Source: Planctomycetota bacterium
GTDB lineage: Bacteria > Planctomycetota > Planctomycetia > Planctomycetales > Planctomycetaceae
Direction: 5' to 3'
Length of the DNA stretch: 61,185 nt
NCBI GenBank assembly: GCA_016872645.1
Contig: VGZH01000027.1
Location: 1 to 61,185 of the forward strand
In this document: piece by piece, positions 41,645 through 48,978 of the stretch
Numbering within the stretch: position 1 is the first letter of the stretch
Layout of the letters: each line of letters starts with the position of its first letter
Translations under genes and position numbers: made by a program
The notes under the pieces: model-generated
Seen by the model: the letters and a program-made list of their open reading frames with translations, nothing else
What the model was told of the DNA's origin: nothing
Databases searched by the model: none

Positions 41645-42228
41645 TCAATTCCTCGTCGTCGTCTCGTTCAGATTCAAAAGTGCTCGCGCGATCGTCGTCC
41701 AGGCGGCGAATTCGTTGTGCGAAATCTCGTTCCGCGTTGGCACGAGGCCAGTGGCCAGTAGTTTCTTGGCCGCGGTTTCGTCCAACGAGAAGTCTTTCCG
41801 AGCATCGAGGAGCAAGTTGAGCAGAACGGACTGTTCAGTGACGTCGAGGGTTCGCGAGGTGGCGAGACGGAAGGCGAAGGCGATGCGGGATTCGTCGGTG
41901 TCGCCACCCTCTTTCAGGATGCGGGCGGCGAAGGCTCGCGCGGCTTCGACGAATGTGGGGTCGTTGAGCAACGCCAGCGCGGCCAGCGGCGTGTTCGAGC
42001 GTGGTCGCTGGGCCGTGCATTCCTCGCGACGCGGGGCATCGAACGCCTTGAACATCGGATGCAGGTATTGCCGCTGCCAATGCACGTACACGCCGCGACG
42101 CCACTGCTTCGAGTCCTTGTCGGCGACGTAATCCCGCTTCGGAAAATTGAGGTACTTGTAATATCCCGCTGGCTGATACGGCCGTACGCTCAGGCCGCCA
42201 ACTTCGTGGACTAACAGCCCGCTGATCG
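41645..42228 (-). CDS. DUF1549/DUF1553 cytochrome-domain protein, C-terminal part (after the frameshift)
   Basis: This frame carries the C-terminal DUF1553 part: GYYKYLNFPKRDYVADKDSK, RRGVYVHWQRQYLHPMFKAF, NTPLAALALLNDPTFVEAA and the closing RALLNLNE. It is the proper continuation of the frame at 41835-44036; the two are separated by a 112-bp tandem duplication. The frame is open back to 42313 but the sequence before the duplicated unit is not family-like. The stop overlaps the region just before the following DUF1501 start. Confidence 0.85.
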
Positions 42229-44036
42229 TTGTCGGCGACGTAATCCCGCTTCGGAAAATTGAGGTACTTGTAATATCCCGCTGGCTGATACGGCCGTACG
42301 CTCGGGCCGCCAACTTCGTGGACTAACAGCCCGCTGATCGCCAGCGCATTGTCGCGAATGAATTCGGCTGGAAGGCGGAAACGGGATTGGCGGAGAGATT
42401 TCGGAATGCGGAATTCGGAATGCGGAACAGAAGACCGGATTTCCGAATTCCGCCCTCCGAATTCCGAATTCGATGACGCCTGCCTATACGTCCGGCTCAT
42501 TGCGATCAGTTTCAGGATGTGTCTCACGTTCCAGCCGGAATCGACGAACTCGTGCGTGAGGCGGTCGAGCAGTTCGGAATGATCCGGCGGCTGGCCTTGC
42601 GCGCCGAAGTCTTCCAGCGATCGACACAAGCCTTCGCCAAACATCAGTGCCCAGAAGCGATTGACCATGATTCGTGCGGTCAGCAAACCGACTCCATTCT
42701 TCGAATCCGTCAACCAGCGTGCGAGATCCAGACGATTCGCTCGGCGGTCGCCGGTATCAAGCCGGCCAAGAAACTCTGGCACGGCCGGAGTCACGATCGG
42801 GCCGCTGTCATCCAGCCAGTTGCCTCGCGGCAGAATCCGCATCTCTCGCGGTTCGATCGCGGACGAGATCATCGTCAGCCGAGCGGACTTCTCGAATGCC
42901 GCACGTTCTTCGGCGGACATTTTCTCCGCGCGAACCCGCTCGCGTTTTGTGAGGACTCGTAGCTCAGGAGCACGCACGGTTGGCGACGCATCGCTCCCCT
43001 TCTTGAGATGCGCGGCTTCATCGAGGTCCGCGAAGAACGCGGCCAACGAATAAAAATCCTTCGCCGTGTACGGGTCGAATTTGTGATTGTGGCATTGAGC
43101 ACAGCCGACCGTCCCGCCAAACCAAACACCCGACAGATTGCGAACGCGGTCGGCCGCATACATCGCCAGATACTCCTTGGCCTGCACCCCACCCTCGTGA
43201 GACGTTTGCAGCAACCGGTTGTACCCCGACGCGATTTTGTCATCAGTGCTCGATTCCGGCAGCAAGTCACCGGCCAACTGCGCCTGCGTGAATTGATCGA
43301 ACGGCAGGTTGTCGATGAAGGCGTCGATGACCCAATCGCGGTACGGCGAGATGTGATGCTCCTGATCGCCGTGATACCCGACCGTGTCGGCATAACGGAC
43401 GAGGTCCAACCACCAGACCGCCATTCGCTCGCCAAACGCATCACTGGCAAGGAATTGGTCGACGAATTGCTCAAGATCTGTCGATTCGACTTCCTGCAGC
43501 GACGGCGGCAATCCGCGCAGATCGAAACTCAAGCGACGGATCAGCGTGATGCGATCGGCGTCCGGAGCGGGTTTCACTCCGTCGCGTTCCAGCCGAGCGA
43601 GAACAAAGCGATCGATCCAATTCGCCGGCCAACTTGTGTCAGCCACCTTCGGCAGATCGTGCTTCAACGGAGCGACATAGGCCCAATGGGTCGCCCATTT
43701 TGCCCCTTGTTCAATCCAACGCTGCAACGTCGAGATTTCAGCGACCGCCAGATGCTTGCCGGACTTTGGTGGGGGCATCTGCTCGTCAGGATTGGTGGAG
43801 GTCACGCGCCGCAGCAGATCGGCAATCTTGGTTCGATCCTGCACCGCCTGATCCAAACGGAAGTTGGACTCACGCTGCTTGTCATCCGGGCCGTGACAGA
43901 AGAAGCACTTGTCCGAAAGAATCGGACGCACGTCCCGATTGAAGTCAATCTGATCGCTTGCTGCAGCATTTCTGGCAGTGAGCGTCAGCAGCACCAAGAG
44001 CAGGAAAAAGCCACGAACAGCCATCAGGAATTTCAT
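41835..44036 (-). CDS. DUF1549/DUF1553 protein with cytochrome c-like domain, N-terminal part (frame broken)
   Basis: A signal peptide (MKFLMAVRGFFLLLVLLTL) precedes a planctomycete cytochrome c domain with CFFCHGPDDKQRESNFRLD. The DUF1549 part follows (WIDRFVLARLERDGVKPAPD, MAVWWLDLVRYADTVGYHGD, TVGCAQCHNHKFDPYT, the second CxxCH). DUF1553 starts near NRLDLARWLTDSKNGVGLLT. At about base 42228 the frame leaves the family sequence because a 112-bp unit is duplicated, and the last residues (down to 41835) are out of frame. Collapsing one unit gives a full-length protein of about 760 residues. The family is a secreted planctomycete protein found with DUF1501 proteins; the substrate is unknown. 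The start overlaps the preceding stop (ATGA). Confidence 0.9.
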   Translation of the reverse strand: MKFLMAVRGFFLLLVLLTLTARNAAASDQIDFNRDVRPILSDKCFFCHGPDDKQRESNFRLDQAVQDRTKIADLLRRVTSTNPDEQMPPPKSGKHLAVAEISTLQRWIEQGAKWATHWAYVAPLKHDLPKVADTSWPANWIDRFVLARLERDGVKPAPDADRITLIRRLSFDLRGLPPSLQEVESTDLEQFVDQFLASDAFGERMAVWWLDLVRYADTVGYHGDQEHHISPYRDWVIDAFIDNLPFDQFTQAQLAGDLLPESSTDDKIASGYNRLLQTSHEGGVQAKEYLAMYAADRVRNLSGVWFGGTVGCAQCHNHKFDPYTAKDFYSLAAFFADLDEAAHLKKGSDASPTVRAPELRVLTKRERVRAEKMSAEERAAFEKSARLTMISSAIEPREMRILPRGNWLDDSGPIVTPAVPEFLGRLDTGDRRANRLDLARWLTDSKNGVGLLTARIMVNRFWALMFGEGLCRSLEDFGAQGQPPDHSELLDRLTHEFVDSGWNVRHILKLIAMSRTYRQASSNSEFGGRNSEIRSSVPHSEFRIPKSLRQSRFRLPAEFIRDNALAISGLLVHEVGGPSVRPYQPAGYYKYLNFPKRDYVADNDQRAVSPRSWRPERTAVSASGILQVPQFSEAGLRRRQGLEAVASRRVRALAAAIPASDVQGVRCPASRGMHGPATTLEHAAGRAGVAQRPHIRRSRASLRRPHPERGWRHRRIPHRLRLPSRHLANPRRH
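42117..42340. repeat. 112-bp tandem duplication that frameshifts the DUF1553 gene
   Basis: Bases 42117-42228 and 42229-42340 are adjacent copies of one unit starting TTGTCGGCGACG. One mismatch is seen (A at 42192, G at 42304). Because 112 is not a multiple of three, the minus-strand gene changes frame here. Both copies encode LLVHEVGG, VRPYQPAGYYKYLNFPKRDY. Confidence 0.97.
42400..42472. repeat. GAATTC-rich inverted repeat inserted in frame in the DUF1553 gene
   Basis: GCGGAATTCGGAA (42408-42420) and TTCCGAATTCCGC (42441-42453) are perfectly complementary over 13 bases, and further TCGGAATG and CCGAATTCGA units flank them. On the minus strand it encodes NSEFGGRNSEIRSSVPHSEF between RTYRQASS and RFRLPAEFIRDNALAIS. 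The family normally runs from RTYRQSS almost directly into the second block, so this is read as an in-frame insert. Confidence 0.75.
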
Positions 44037-45475
44037 GGAGGATCGAGTTTTAAGAGCTTCCGCACTCGCTGCAGCCGCGAGCGGCCTGACTTGTCGAGTT
44101 CTTCGCTTTCGGCATACGCGTCGAGCGGCTTCAGTGTACCAGTTCGCGCCGCCTCGCGCACGGCGGTCGCAAGCTTCTCGTCGGTGGACAGCTCACGCAC
44201 AAAGTTGCGTCGCGCGGCAAGTGACTCCAGCGGGTTGCCGTTAAGCACTTTCCTGACCCGGTCGTCCGCGACATCCAGCGAGCGGCACGTCATCTCCAAT
44301 CCCCATGGAAAAGCCTCGCCGGATTCAAAGTTCCAGGTAGTCTGATTCGCGGCAACGAGTTCACCAGATGTTTTGACGATCAGTCCCGGCATTGTCAGCG
44401 AGTAGTGGAAATGTTCTGGATTTTTGATGCCACCGAAGGCTCCTTGGATTCGCCGTGCGAGCTTTGCCACCCGTTCCTCGAAGGCTGCTTTGCCGCCGTA
44501 ACGCTGTTCCTGGAGGCGGTGGGTCAGCACGTCGAGCGGAGGTTCTTTGTCGGGATCGCGGTCCGCTGGTTGATCGGCCAAGCCGATACAGATCAGGATC
44601 TCGAGGGTCTTGGCTTGGTCGAGCGGTTCGCCGTCGAGCCGCCGAATCAATTCCGGCAATTTCTCGGCCACGAATTTACGGATCGCATTACCGACACGCT
44701 CGTCGTCGAAGAAATTCTCGGATGGTTCTGGCAGTTTCAGACCGCGCCGAGCACATAGCTCAACGAGCCGCTGTTGCGTTTTGCGTTCGTATTGTTTGGC
44801 CTCTCCGCGATGCGCGGAGCGCTGACCAGCCCACTCGTACCACAGATCGATCAGATCCTCGAACAACGGAAACCCGTCGTCATGCAGCCACGTTTTCAGA
44901 CGCGACAGGTCGTGCGTTGTCTTGAACCGCTCTGCCAAGACTTCCACCGCGAGCCCGGTCGTCAGATCAAACAGCTCGCGCCGTGCTCGACGCATGTCGT
45001 CCAACTGCACGATGTCGTTGAGCCGTTCGCTCCAGCGATGTTCGATCACAAACCCGTAATCAATTCGCTCGCAGTGGCGAGCGAGCGTCACGGCCCGTTT
45101 CTCGCCGACGTCGATCACACGTGCGAAATGCTCTGGCAGGTCCGAGACGCTATCGAACCGTTTCCACGCCGCGAAATATACCGGCGTCTTCCACGTGCCA
45201 TCCGCGTTCTTTTCCGGCTCCTCGCGAATCGCCAGATCTCGGATCGAGCCTGTCCACTTGTCAGCGTGAATCTCACCGGCCCACGTTGTCTGTTGCCAGG
45301 ACTCGCTCGAACGCGCTTCGTCCGGCGTCTCTTCCTTCGGCTGATAGATTGCCCGCTCGACGCTGCCGTCCGAATGCAACGTTGTCTCGCTGCGAAATTC
45401 ATGAGCGCCGCAACCGGCGAGCAGCAGGCAGGTGAAGTACACAGCCAAACATTCGAATCGAGATCGAGTCAGCAC
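44033..45475 (-). CDS. Putative lipoprotein of unknown function
   Basis: The protein has 480 residues. The GTG start is preceded by AAGGA. The N terminus ends in a lipobox (YFTCLLLAGC), so it should be anchored at Cys22. The body is rich in charged helices (LFEDLIDLWYEWAGQRSAHR, KTLEILICIGLADQPADRDP) with a beta-rich part near the end (FHYSLTMPGLIVKTSGELVA, NQTTWNFESGEAFPWGLEM). No family is recognised. The 3' end overlaps the start of the DUF1549/DUF1553 gene by ATGA, so the two are probably co-translated. Confidence 0.8.
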   Translation of the reverse strand: MLTRSRFECLAVYFTCLLLAGCGAHEFRSETTLHSDGSVERAIYQPKEETPDEARSSESWQQTTWAGEIHADKWTGSIRDLAIREEPEKNADGTWKTPVYFAAWKRFDSVSDLPEHFARVIDVGEKRAVTLARHCERIDYGFVIEHRWSERLNDIVQLDDMRRARRELFDLTTGLAVEVLAERFKTTHDLSRLKTWLHDDGFPLFEDLIDLWYEWAGQRSAHRGEAKQYERKTQQRLVELCARRGLKLPEPSENFFDDERVGNAIRKFVAEKLPELIRRLDGEPLDQAKTLEILICIGLADQPADRDPDKEPPLDVLTHRLQEQRYGGKAAFEERVAKLARRIQGAFGGIKNPEHFHYSLTMPGLIVKTSGELVAANQTTWNFESGEAFPWGLEMTCRSLDVADDRVRKVLNGNPLESLAARRNFVRELSTDEKLATAVREAARTGTLKPLDAYAESEELDKSGRSRLQRVRKLLKLDPP

Positions 45476-45567
45476 GGCTTATTCCTTGCACTGGGCACAT
45501 CGATCTGAGGAGCCAAACTTGGTCGCACAAATTCCCGCGATGGGAACTCCCGCAACCAACACTCCAA

Positions 45568-47148
45568 TCAACGACCTTTGGGTTTGAGATGCTTGTCAAA
45601 GAACGACAGAACCAGCGGACGCAAGTCTTGTTGCTTTGGCTGCAGGTTAAACGTGTGCGGAGCATCGGGAACGAGCACAAGTTCGTGTTCGATGCCGGCC
45701 TTCTTCAGCGCGGCGGCGAGGATCTCGGATTGCTCGACCGGAACTGTCTTGTCGGCCGTACCGTGCAGGATCAGGAACGGCGGGTCTTTCGCGTCGGCAT
45801 GAGTGATCGGCGACGCGAGCTTGTAGAGATCCGGAGCCTCGTCGCGTGACTTGCCGAGCATCGCCAGCGCATTCTTGCTGTCGCGGACCTCGCCGGCCCC
45901 GTACATCGGGACGGCACATTGCACGGCACACGAGAACTCGCCCCACGGTTCCTTCGGGTCGAGTCCATCGGCAGGACCGGTCAGCGCCAGCAATGAGGTC
46001 AGATGCCCTCCCGCCGAACCGCCGATGACTCCGATGTGATCGGGATCGACTTGCAGCCGAGCGGCATTCTTTCGCAGCCAACGTACTGCCGTCTTGCAGT
46101 CGTGGATGTTCGTCGGCCACGACGATGCCCTGTCGGTTGCCAGCAAGTAGTCGATACTCATACCGACGTAGCCGTTGAGGGCCAGCGTCGTGCCGATGTT
46201 CAATTCACGATCAGCGTCGCGCTTGCCGCCGGTCCAACCACCGCCGTGAATGATCACGACCGCCGGCGAGCGAACATCAGCGGCTCGATTCAGCGGAACG
46301 TAGAGGTCCGCTTTCTCATCACGGCCGTCGGCTAAATATCGGACCCCACGTTCAATCAAGACCTTGTTGGCGAGTGTTGTCTTCAACTTTTCGTCCGCTT
46401 CGGCCAGCGACTTTGCCGCTTCGTCCGTTCCGATGTCGCGCACGAAAATGTTTCGCCAACGAATCTCGCCACCGTGTGTCTGCAGGTGAATCGGACCTTT
46501 CGCCGGCAGCGGCTTGTCGCGAGCCGCGTAGTTCTGCATCGCCGCATCATCGACGACGAGCTTTTCGTTGAGCCAGACCCAGGTCCGCGCTCCAATTTGG
46601 CGAATACGGAAAGCGTTCCATTCTCCGAACGGCTTGTCGGCGACAACCAGCGGATCGCGGCCGGGCGTTCGCGGCAGATTATTGAACAGCCCGCCGGAAC
46701 CGCGATTTGGATTGCGGTCGGGAGCGCTGTGCAAGCTCGGCTGATTGTTGTCCCAAATCTGCACCTGCGGCAGCCCGCGCAGATAAATCCCGCTGTCGGC
46801 TTTCGCGACCGTCTTGTATTCGATCAGAAATTCGATATCGCCGTATTCGGCATCCGTCGTCGCGTATGGCCCGTGCCCATCGTTGACCAGCTCGCCATTC
46901 TCGACGCGCCAGTTCGTCGGGAACTCCTCTCGCATCTTCTGCAGCACGGCGTCGAGTTGCTCCACCGTAAGCTTGTTCTTGTCCACCGAGTGCGGATTCA
47001 ACCCGTACCAACCACTCAAATCTTTGCCGTTGAAGATTGCTCGGAAGCCGGCTGGAGGTTCCGCCGAGAACGCCGATTCGCACCACGGCAATGTCGAAAA
47101 CAATCCCAGAGCCACGACGGACATCAACATTCGCGAGAGTCGCACCAT
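45568..47148 (-). CDS. Secreted DUF1080 domain fused to an alpha/beta-hydrolase
   Basis: The protein has 526 residues. The signal peptide is in MVRLSRMLMSVVALGLFSTL and what follows. Residues 30-215 are a DUF1080 domain (3-keto-disaccharide hydrolase/concanavalin-like: GFRAIFNGKDLSGWYGLNP, EFLIEYKTVAKADSGIYLRG, WRNIFVRDIG). Residues 250-526 are an alpha/beta-hydrolase (VVIIHGGGWTGGKRDAD with the oxyanion HGGGW, GVIGGSAGGH with nucleophile Ser, FLILHGTADKTVPVEQSE, PDAPHTFNL with the His). The catalytic residues look intact, so it may deacetylate or de-esterify a polysaccharide bound by the first domain. The start at 47148 was chosen over 47178 because it starts the signal peptide directly. Confidence 0.88.
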   Translation of the reverse strand: MVRLSRMLMSVVALGLFSTLPWCESAFSAEPPAGFRAIFNGKDLSGWYGLNPHSVDKNKLTVEQLDAVLQKMREEFPTNWRVENGELVNDGHGPYATTDAEYGDIEFLIEYKTVAKADSGIYLRGLPQVQIWDNNQPSLHSAPDRNPNRGSGGLFNNLPRTPGRDPLVVADKPFGEWNAFRIRQIGARTWVWLNEKLVVDDAAMQNYAARDKPLPAKGPIHLQTHGGEIRWRNIFVRDIGTDEAAKSLAEADEKLKTTLANKVLIERGVRYLADGRDEKADLYVPLNRAADVRSPAVVIIHGGGWTGGKRDADRELNIGTTLALNGYVGMSIDYLLATDRASSWPTNIHDCKTAVRWLRKNAARLQVDPDHIGVIGGSAGGHLTSLLALTGPADGLDPKEPWGEFSCAVQCAVPMYGAGEVRDSKNALAMLGKSRDEAPDLYKLASPITHADAKDPPFLILHGTADKTVPVEQSEILAAALKKAGIEHELVLVPDAPHTFNLQPKQQDLRPLVLSFFDKHLKPKGR

Positions 47149-47238
47149 GTTTGTTGACCTTAATTCTTGTGCCTTCATTCCTCTGCTCCGAGTGGCGGGC
47201 AGAGACTTTTTTGGTCAAAGGGATGAAGGGGGGCAAAT

Positions 47239-47820
47239 TCAGGGATTTGGACTTCGATTCTTCCCAGGGATCCAGAGCACGTTGTCGGCTCCGTAGTTGT
47301 TGCAGACTTGAGCGAGTACGAACAGCAGATCGGAAAGCCGGTTGAGATAGATCGCGACTTGCAAGTTGATCGTTTCCTTCTCGGCCAGCGAGAGCACTCC
47401 AATTTCGACGCGGCGGCAGACGGTTCTCGCAACGTGCAACTGCGCGGCAGCGGGAGATCCTCCTGGCAAAATGAAACTGGTCAGCGGTTGCAGCTTCTCG
47501 TTATGTCCGTCGATCCAATGCTCAAGTTGCTCGACTTGCGCTGCGGTGACTCGCAATGGTTCGTAGCCGAGCGGCTTGTCGGATTCCGGCACGCACAGGT
47601 CGGCTCCCAGATCGAACAAGTCGTTTTGAATCAGCGTCAGTTGCCGCCGCACATCATCTGGCAACTCGGTGGTCAGCACGACGCCGATCACCGAGTTGAG
47701 TTCATCGGTCCCCCCGTAGGCCGCGATCCGCACATGCGTCTTCGGCACACGAGTTCCGTCACCGAGACCTGTTTGGCCTCCGTCACCAGACTTCGTGTAG
47801 ATGCGATTGAGATAAACCAT
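47239..47820 (-). CDS. PduO-type cob(I)alamin adenosyltransferase
   Basis: The protein has 193 residues. IYTKSGDGGQTGLGDGTRVP is the ATP-binding start of PduO-type ATP:cobalamin adenosyltransferases. YGGTDELNSVIGV, LIQNDLFDLGADLCVPE, FILPGGSPAAAQLHVARTVCRR and AIYLNRLSDLLFVLAQVCN are the further family blocks. It adds the adenosyl group of ATP to cob(I)alamin, giving coenzyme B12. A strong hairpin lies 12 bases before its start codon. No B12-dependent enzyme is encoded nearby. Confidence 0.95.
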   Translation of the reverse strand: MVYLNRIYTKSGDGGQTGLGDGTRVPKTHVRIAAYGGTDELNSVIGVVLTTELPDDVRRQLTLIQNDLFDLGADLCVPESDKPLGYEPLRVTAAQVEQLEHWIDGHNEKLQPLTSFILPGGSPAAAQLHVARTVCRRVEIGVLSLAEKETINLQVAIYLNRLSDLLFVLAQVCNNYGADNVLWIPGKNRSPNP

Positions 47821-47831
47821 ACTTCGGAGTA

Positions 47832-47900
47832 CGGGGTGTCAGGCCCGCTTTGTTTTTTTAAGAATCAATCCACGGCATCCAAAGCGGGGCCGACACCCCG
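47832..47900. repeat. 20-bp-arm inverted repeat between a DUF1080 gene and the adenosyltransferase gene
   Basis: Arms 47832-47851 and 47881-47900 are complementary at 18 of 20 positions (core CGGGGTGTC and GACACCCCG), with a 29-base loop. It ends 12 bases before the adenosyltransferase start codon and has no T run, so it is not a standard terminator. It may regulate the next gene or be a mobile palindromic element. Confidence 0.8.
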
Positions 47901-47910
47901 CACCCCAAAA

Positions 47911-48885
47911 CTATTTCTTCTCGACGATCCAAACGTTGCGAAAATGAACTGGGTTGCCGTGGTCCTGGAAGTACAGCGCGCCGGGCTTCTCTTCGTTCTG
48001 TCCGCCGCCGGGGGTGGCTTTCAATTTGAGTTTATCGTGGATCACAAAGCCGTTGTGCTTGATGGTGGTGACCGCGTCTTCAGTTTTCTTCCCTTCGGCA
48101 TCGAAGCGAGCGCACCGGAAATCGACGTCGTAGGTTTGCCAGCTCAACGGCGGAAAGCACATGTTGACCGCCGGTTTCGCGACTGTGTAGATGCCACCGC
48201 ATTCGTTGTTCTCGCCGGAGAGGCCGAATGAGTCGAGGATTTGGCACTCGTATTGATCGACGAGGTACATGCCGCTGTTGCCACGACCCTGGCCGCGAGC
48301 CTTGGGCATGAAGGGCGTGCGGAATTCAATGTGCAGCGTGAAGTCCTGGAACTTCTGCTTGGTCCGCGTGCCGACTCCCAAGAGGTTACCTTCTTGGATC
48401 TTGCCGTTCTGCCAAGCATCCACGTTGGTGCCATCGAAGAGCACGATTGCCCCTTCGGGTGGCTTGGCTCCGAGCGTTTCGGATTTCCGTTCGACCTTCT
48501 TTCCTTCGTACTTCACGTTCTCTTCGGCCGTACCGCTGAGCACTCCGTCTTTGATCGTCCCTTTGAAGTTCGTACCGGACAACTCGACGACACCAGCCTC
48601 TGTCTTACCCTTGAGCATCACCTTCGTCTTGCCGTCCCAAGCTGCGTCTTTGGGACCGCCGGGCAAACCCTTTTGAAGCAACACCACATCGAACTTGCCT
48701 TCGCCCAGTGCGATGACGTGAGCACCGAACTTTGTCTTGTTGCCGATCGTCCCTTCGTATTCGCCTTGAACCTTGAAGTCCGGACCAGCTTGCTCCGGAT
48801 CAATGAAGGCTTCTCCGGGCGCGGCGAACGCCGAAACGCCGAAGGCAATAATCGCTGACGCCACAATCGCTGATAGTCTTCGCAT
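47911..48885 (-). CDS. Secreted DUF1080 (3-keto-disaccharide hydrolase-like) protein
   Basis: The protein has 324 residues. The signal peptide is MRRLSAIVASAIIAFGVSAF. The first 115 mature residues form a small beta-rich domain (DFKVQGEYEGTIGNKTKFG). The DUF1080 domain follows (AIVLFDGTNVDAWQNGKIQE, FTLHIEFRTPFMPKARGQGR, GNSGMYLVDQYECQILDSFG, YFQDHGNPVHFRNVWIVEKK). The family cleaves or binds sugars in planctomycetes and Bacteroidetes. AGGAG precedes the ATG. Confidence 0.92.
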   Translation of the reverse strand: MRRLSAIVASAIIAFGVSAFAAPGEAFIDPEQAGPDFKVQGEYEGTIGNKTKFGAHVIALGEGKFDVVLLQKGLPGGPKDAAWDGKTKVMLKGKTEAGVVELSGTNFKGTIKDGVLSGTAEENVKYEGKKVERKSETLGAKPPEGAIVLFDGTNVDAWQNGKIQEGNLLGVGTRTKQKFQDFTLHIEFRTPFMPKARGQGRGNSGMYLVDQYECQILDSFGLSGENNECGGIYTVAKPAVNMCFPPLSWQTYDVDFRCARFDAEGKKTEDAVTTIKHNGFVIHDKLKLKATPGGGQNEEKPGALYFQDHGNPVHFRNVWIVEKK

Positions 48886-48978
48886 CGCTGAAATCTCCTG
48901 ATCGAAAAGAGTTGCCCGCCCAAAAGCGCGGGACGATAGATTAGCTACTCGCAGTGGATGCGTCTCGCATCCGGCTGT

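Noticed and set aside
39936-42131. 731-codon plus-strand frame across the DUF1501/DUF1553 genes
   Set aside because: It covers conserved domains of two minus-strand genes and an intergenic gap; its Arg/His-rich translation matches nothing.
43008-44345. 445-codon plus-strand frame over the DUF1549 gene
   Set aside because: The minus strand carries the cytochrome c and DUF1549 motifs; this is a shadow.
47832-47900. Cobalamin riboswitch before the adenosyltransferase gene
   Set aside because: The segment is about 70 bases, a single hairpin, and lacks the conserved B12-box core.
48956-48972. Hairpin GGATGCG/CGCATCC after selA as an intrinsic terminator
   Set aside because: The 7-bp stem has no T run in the selA direction, so it is too weak to call.
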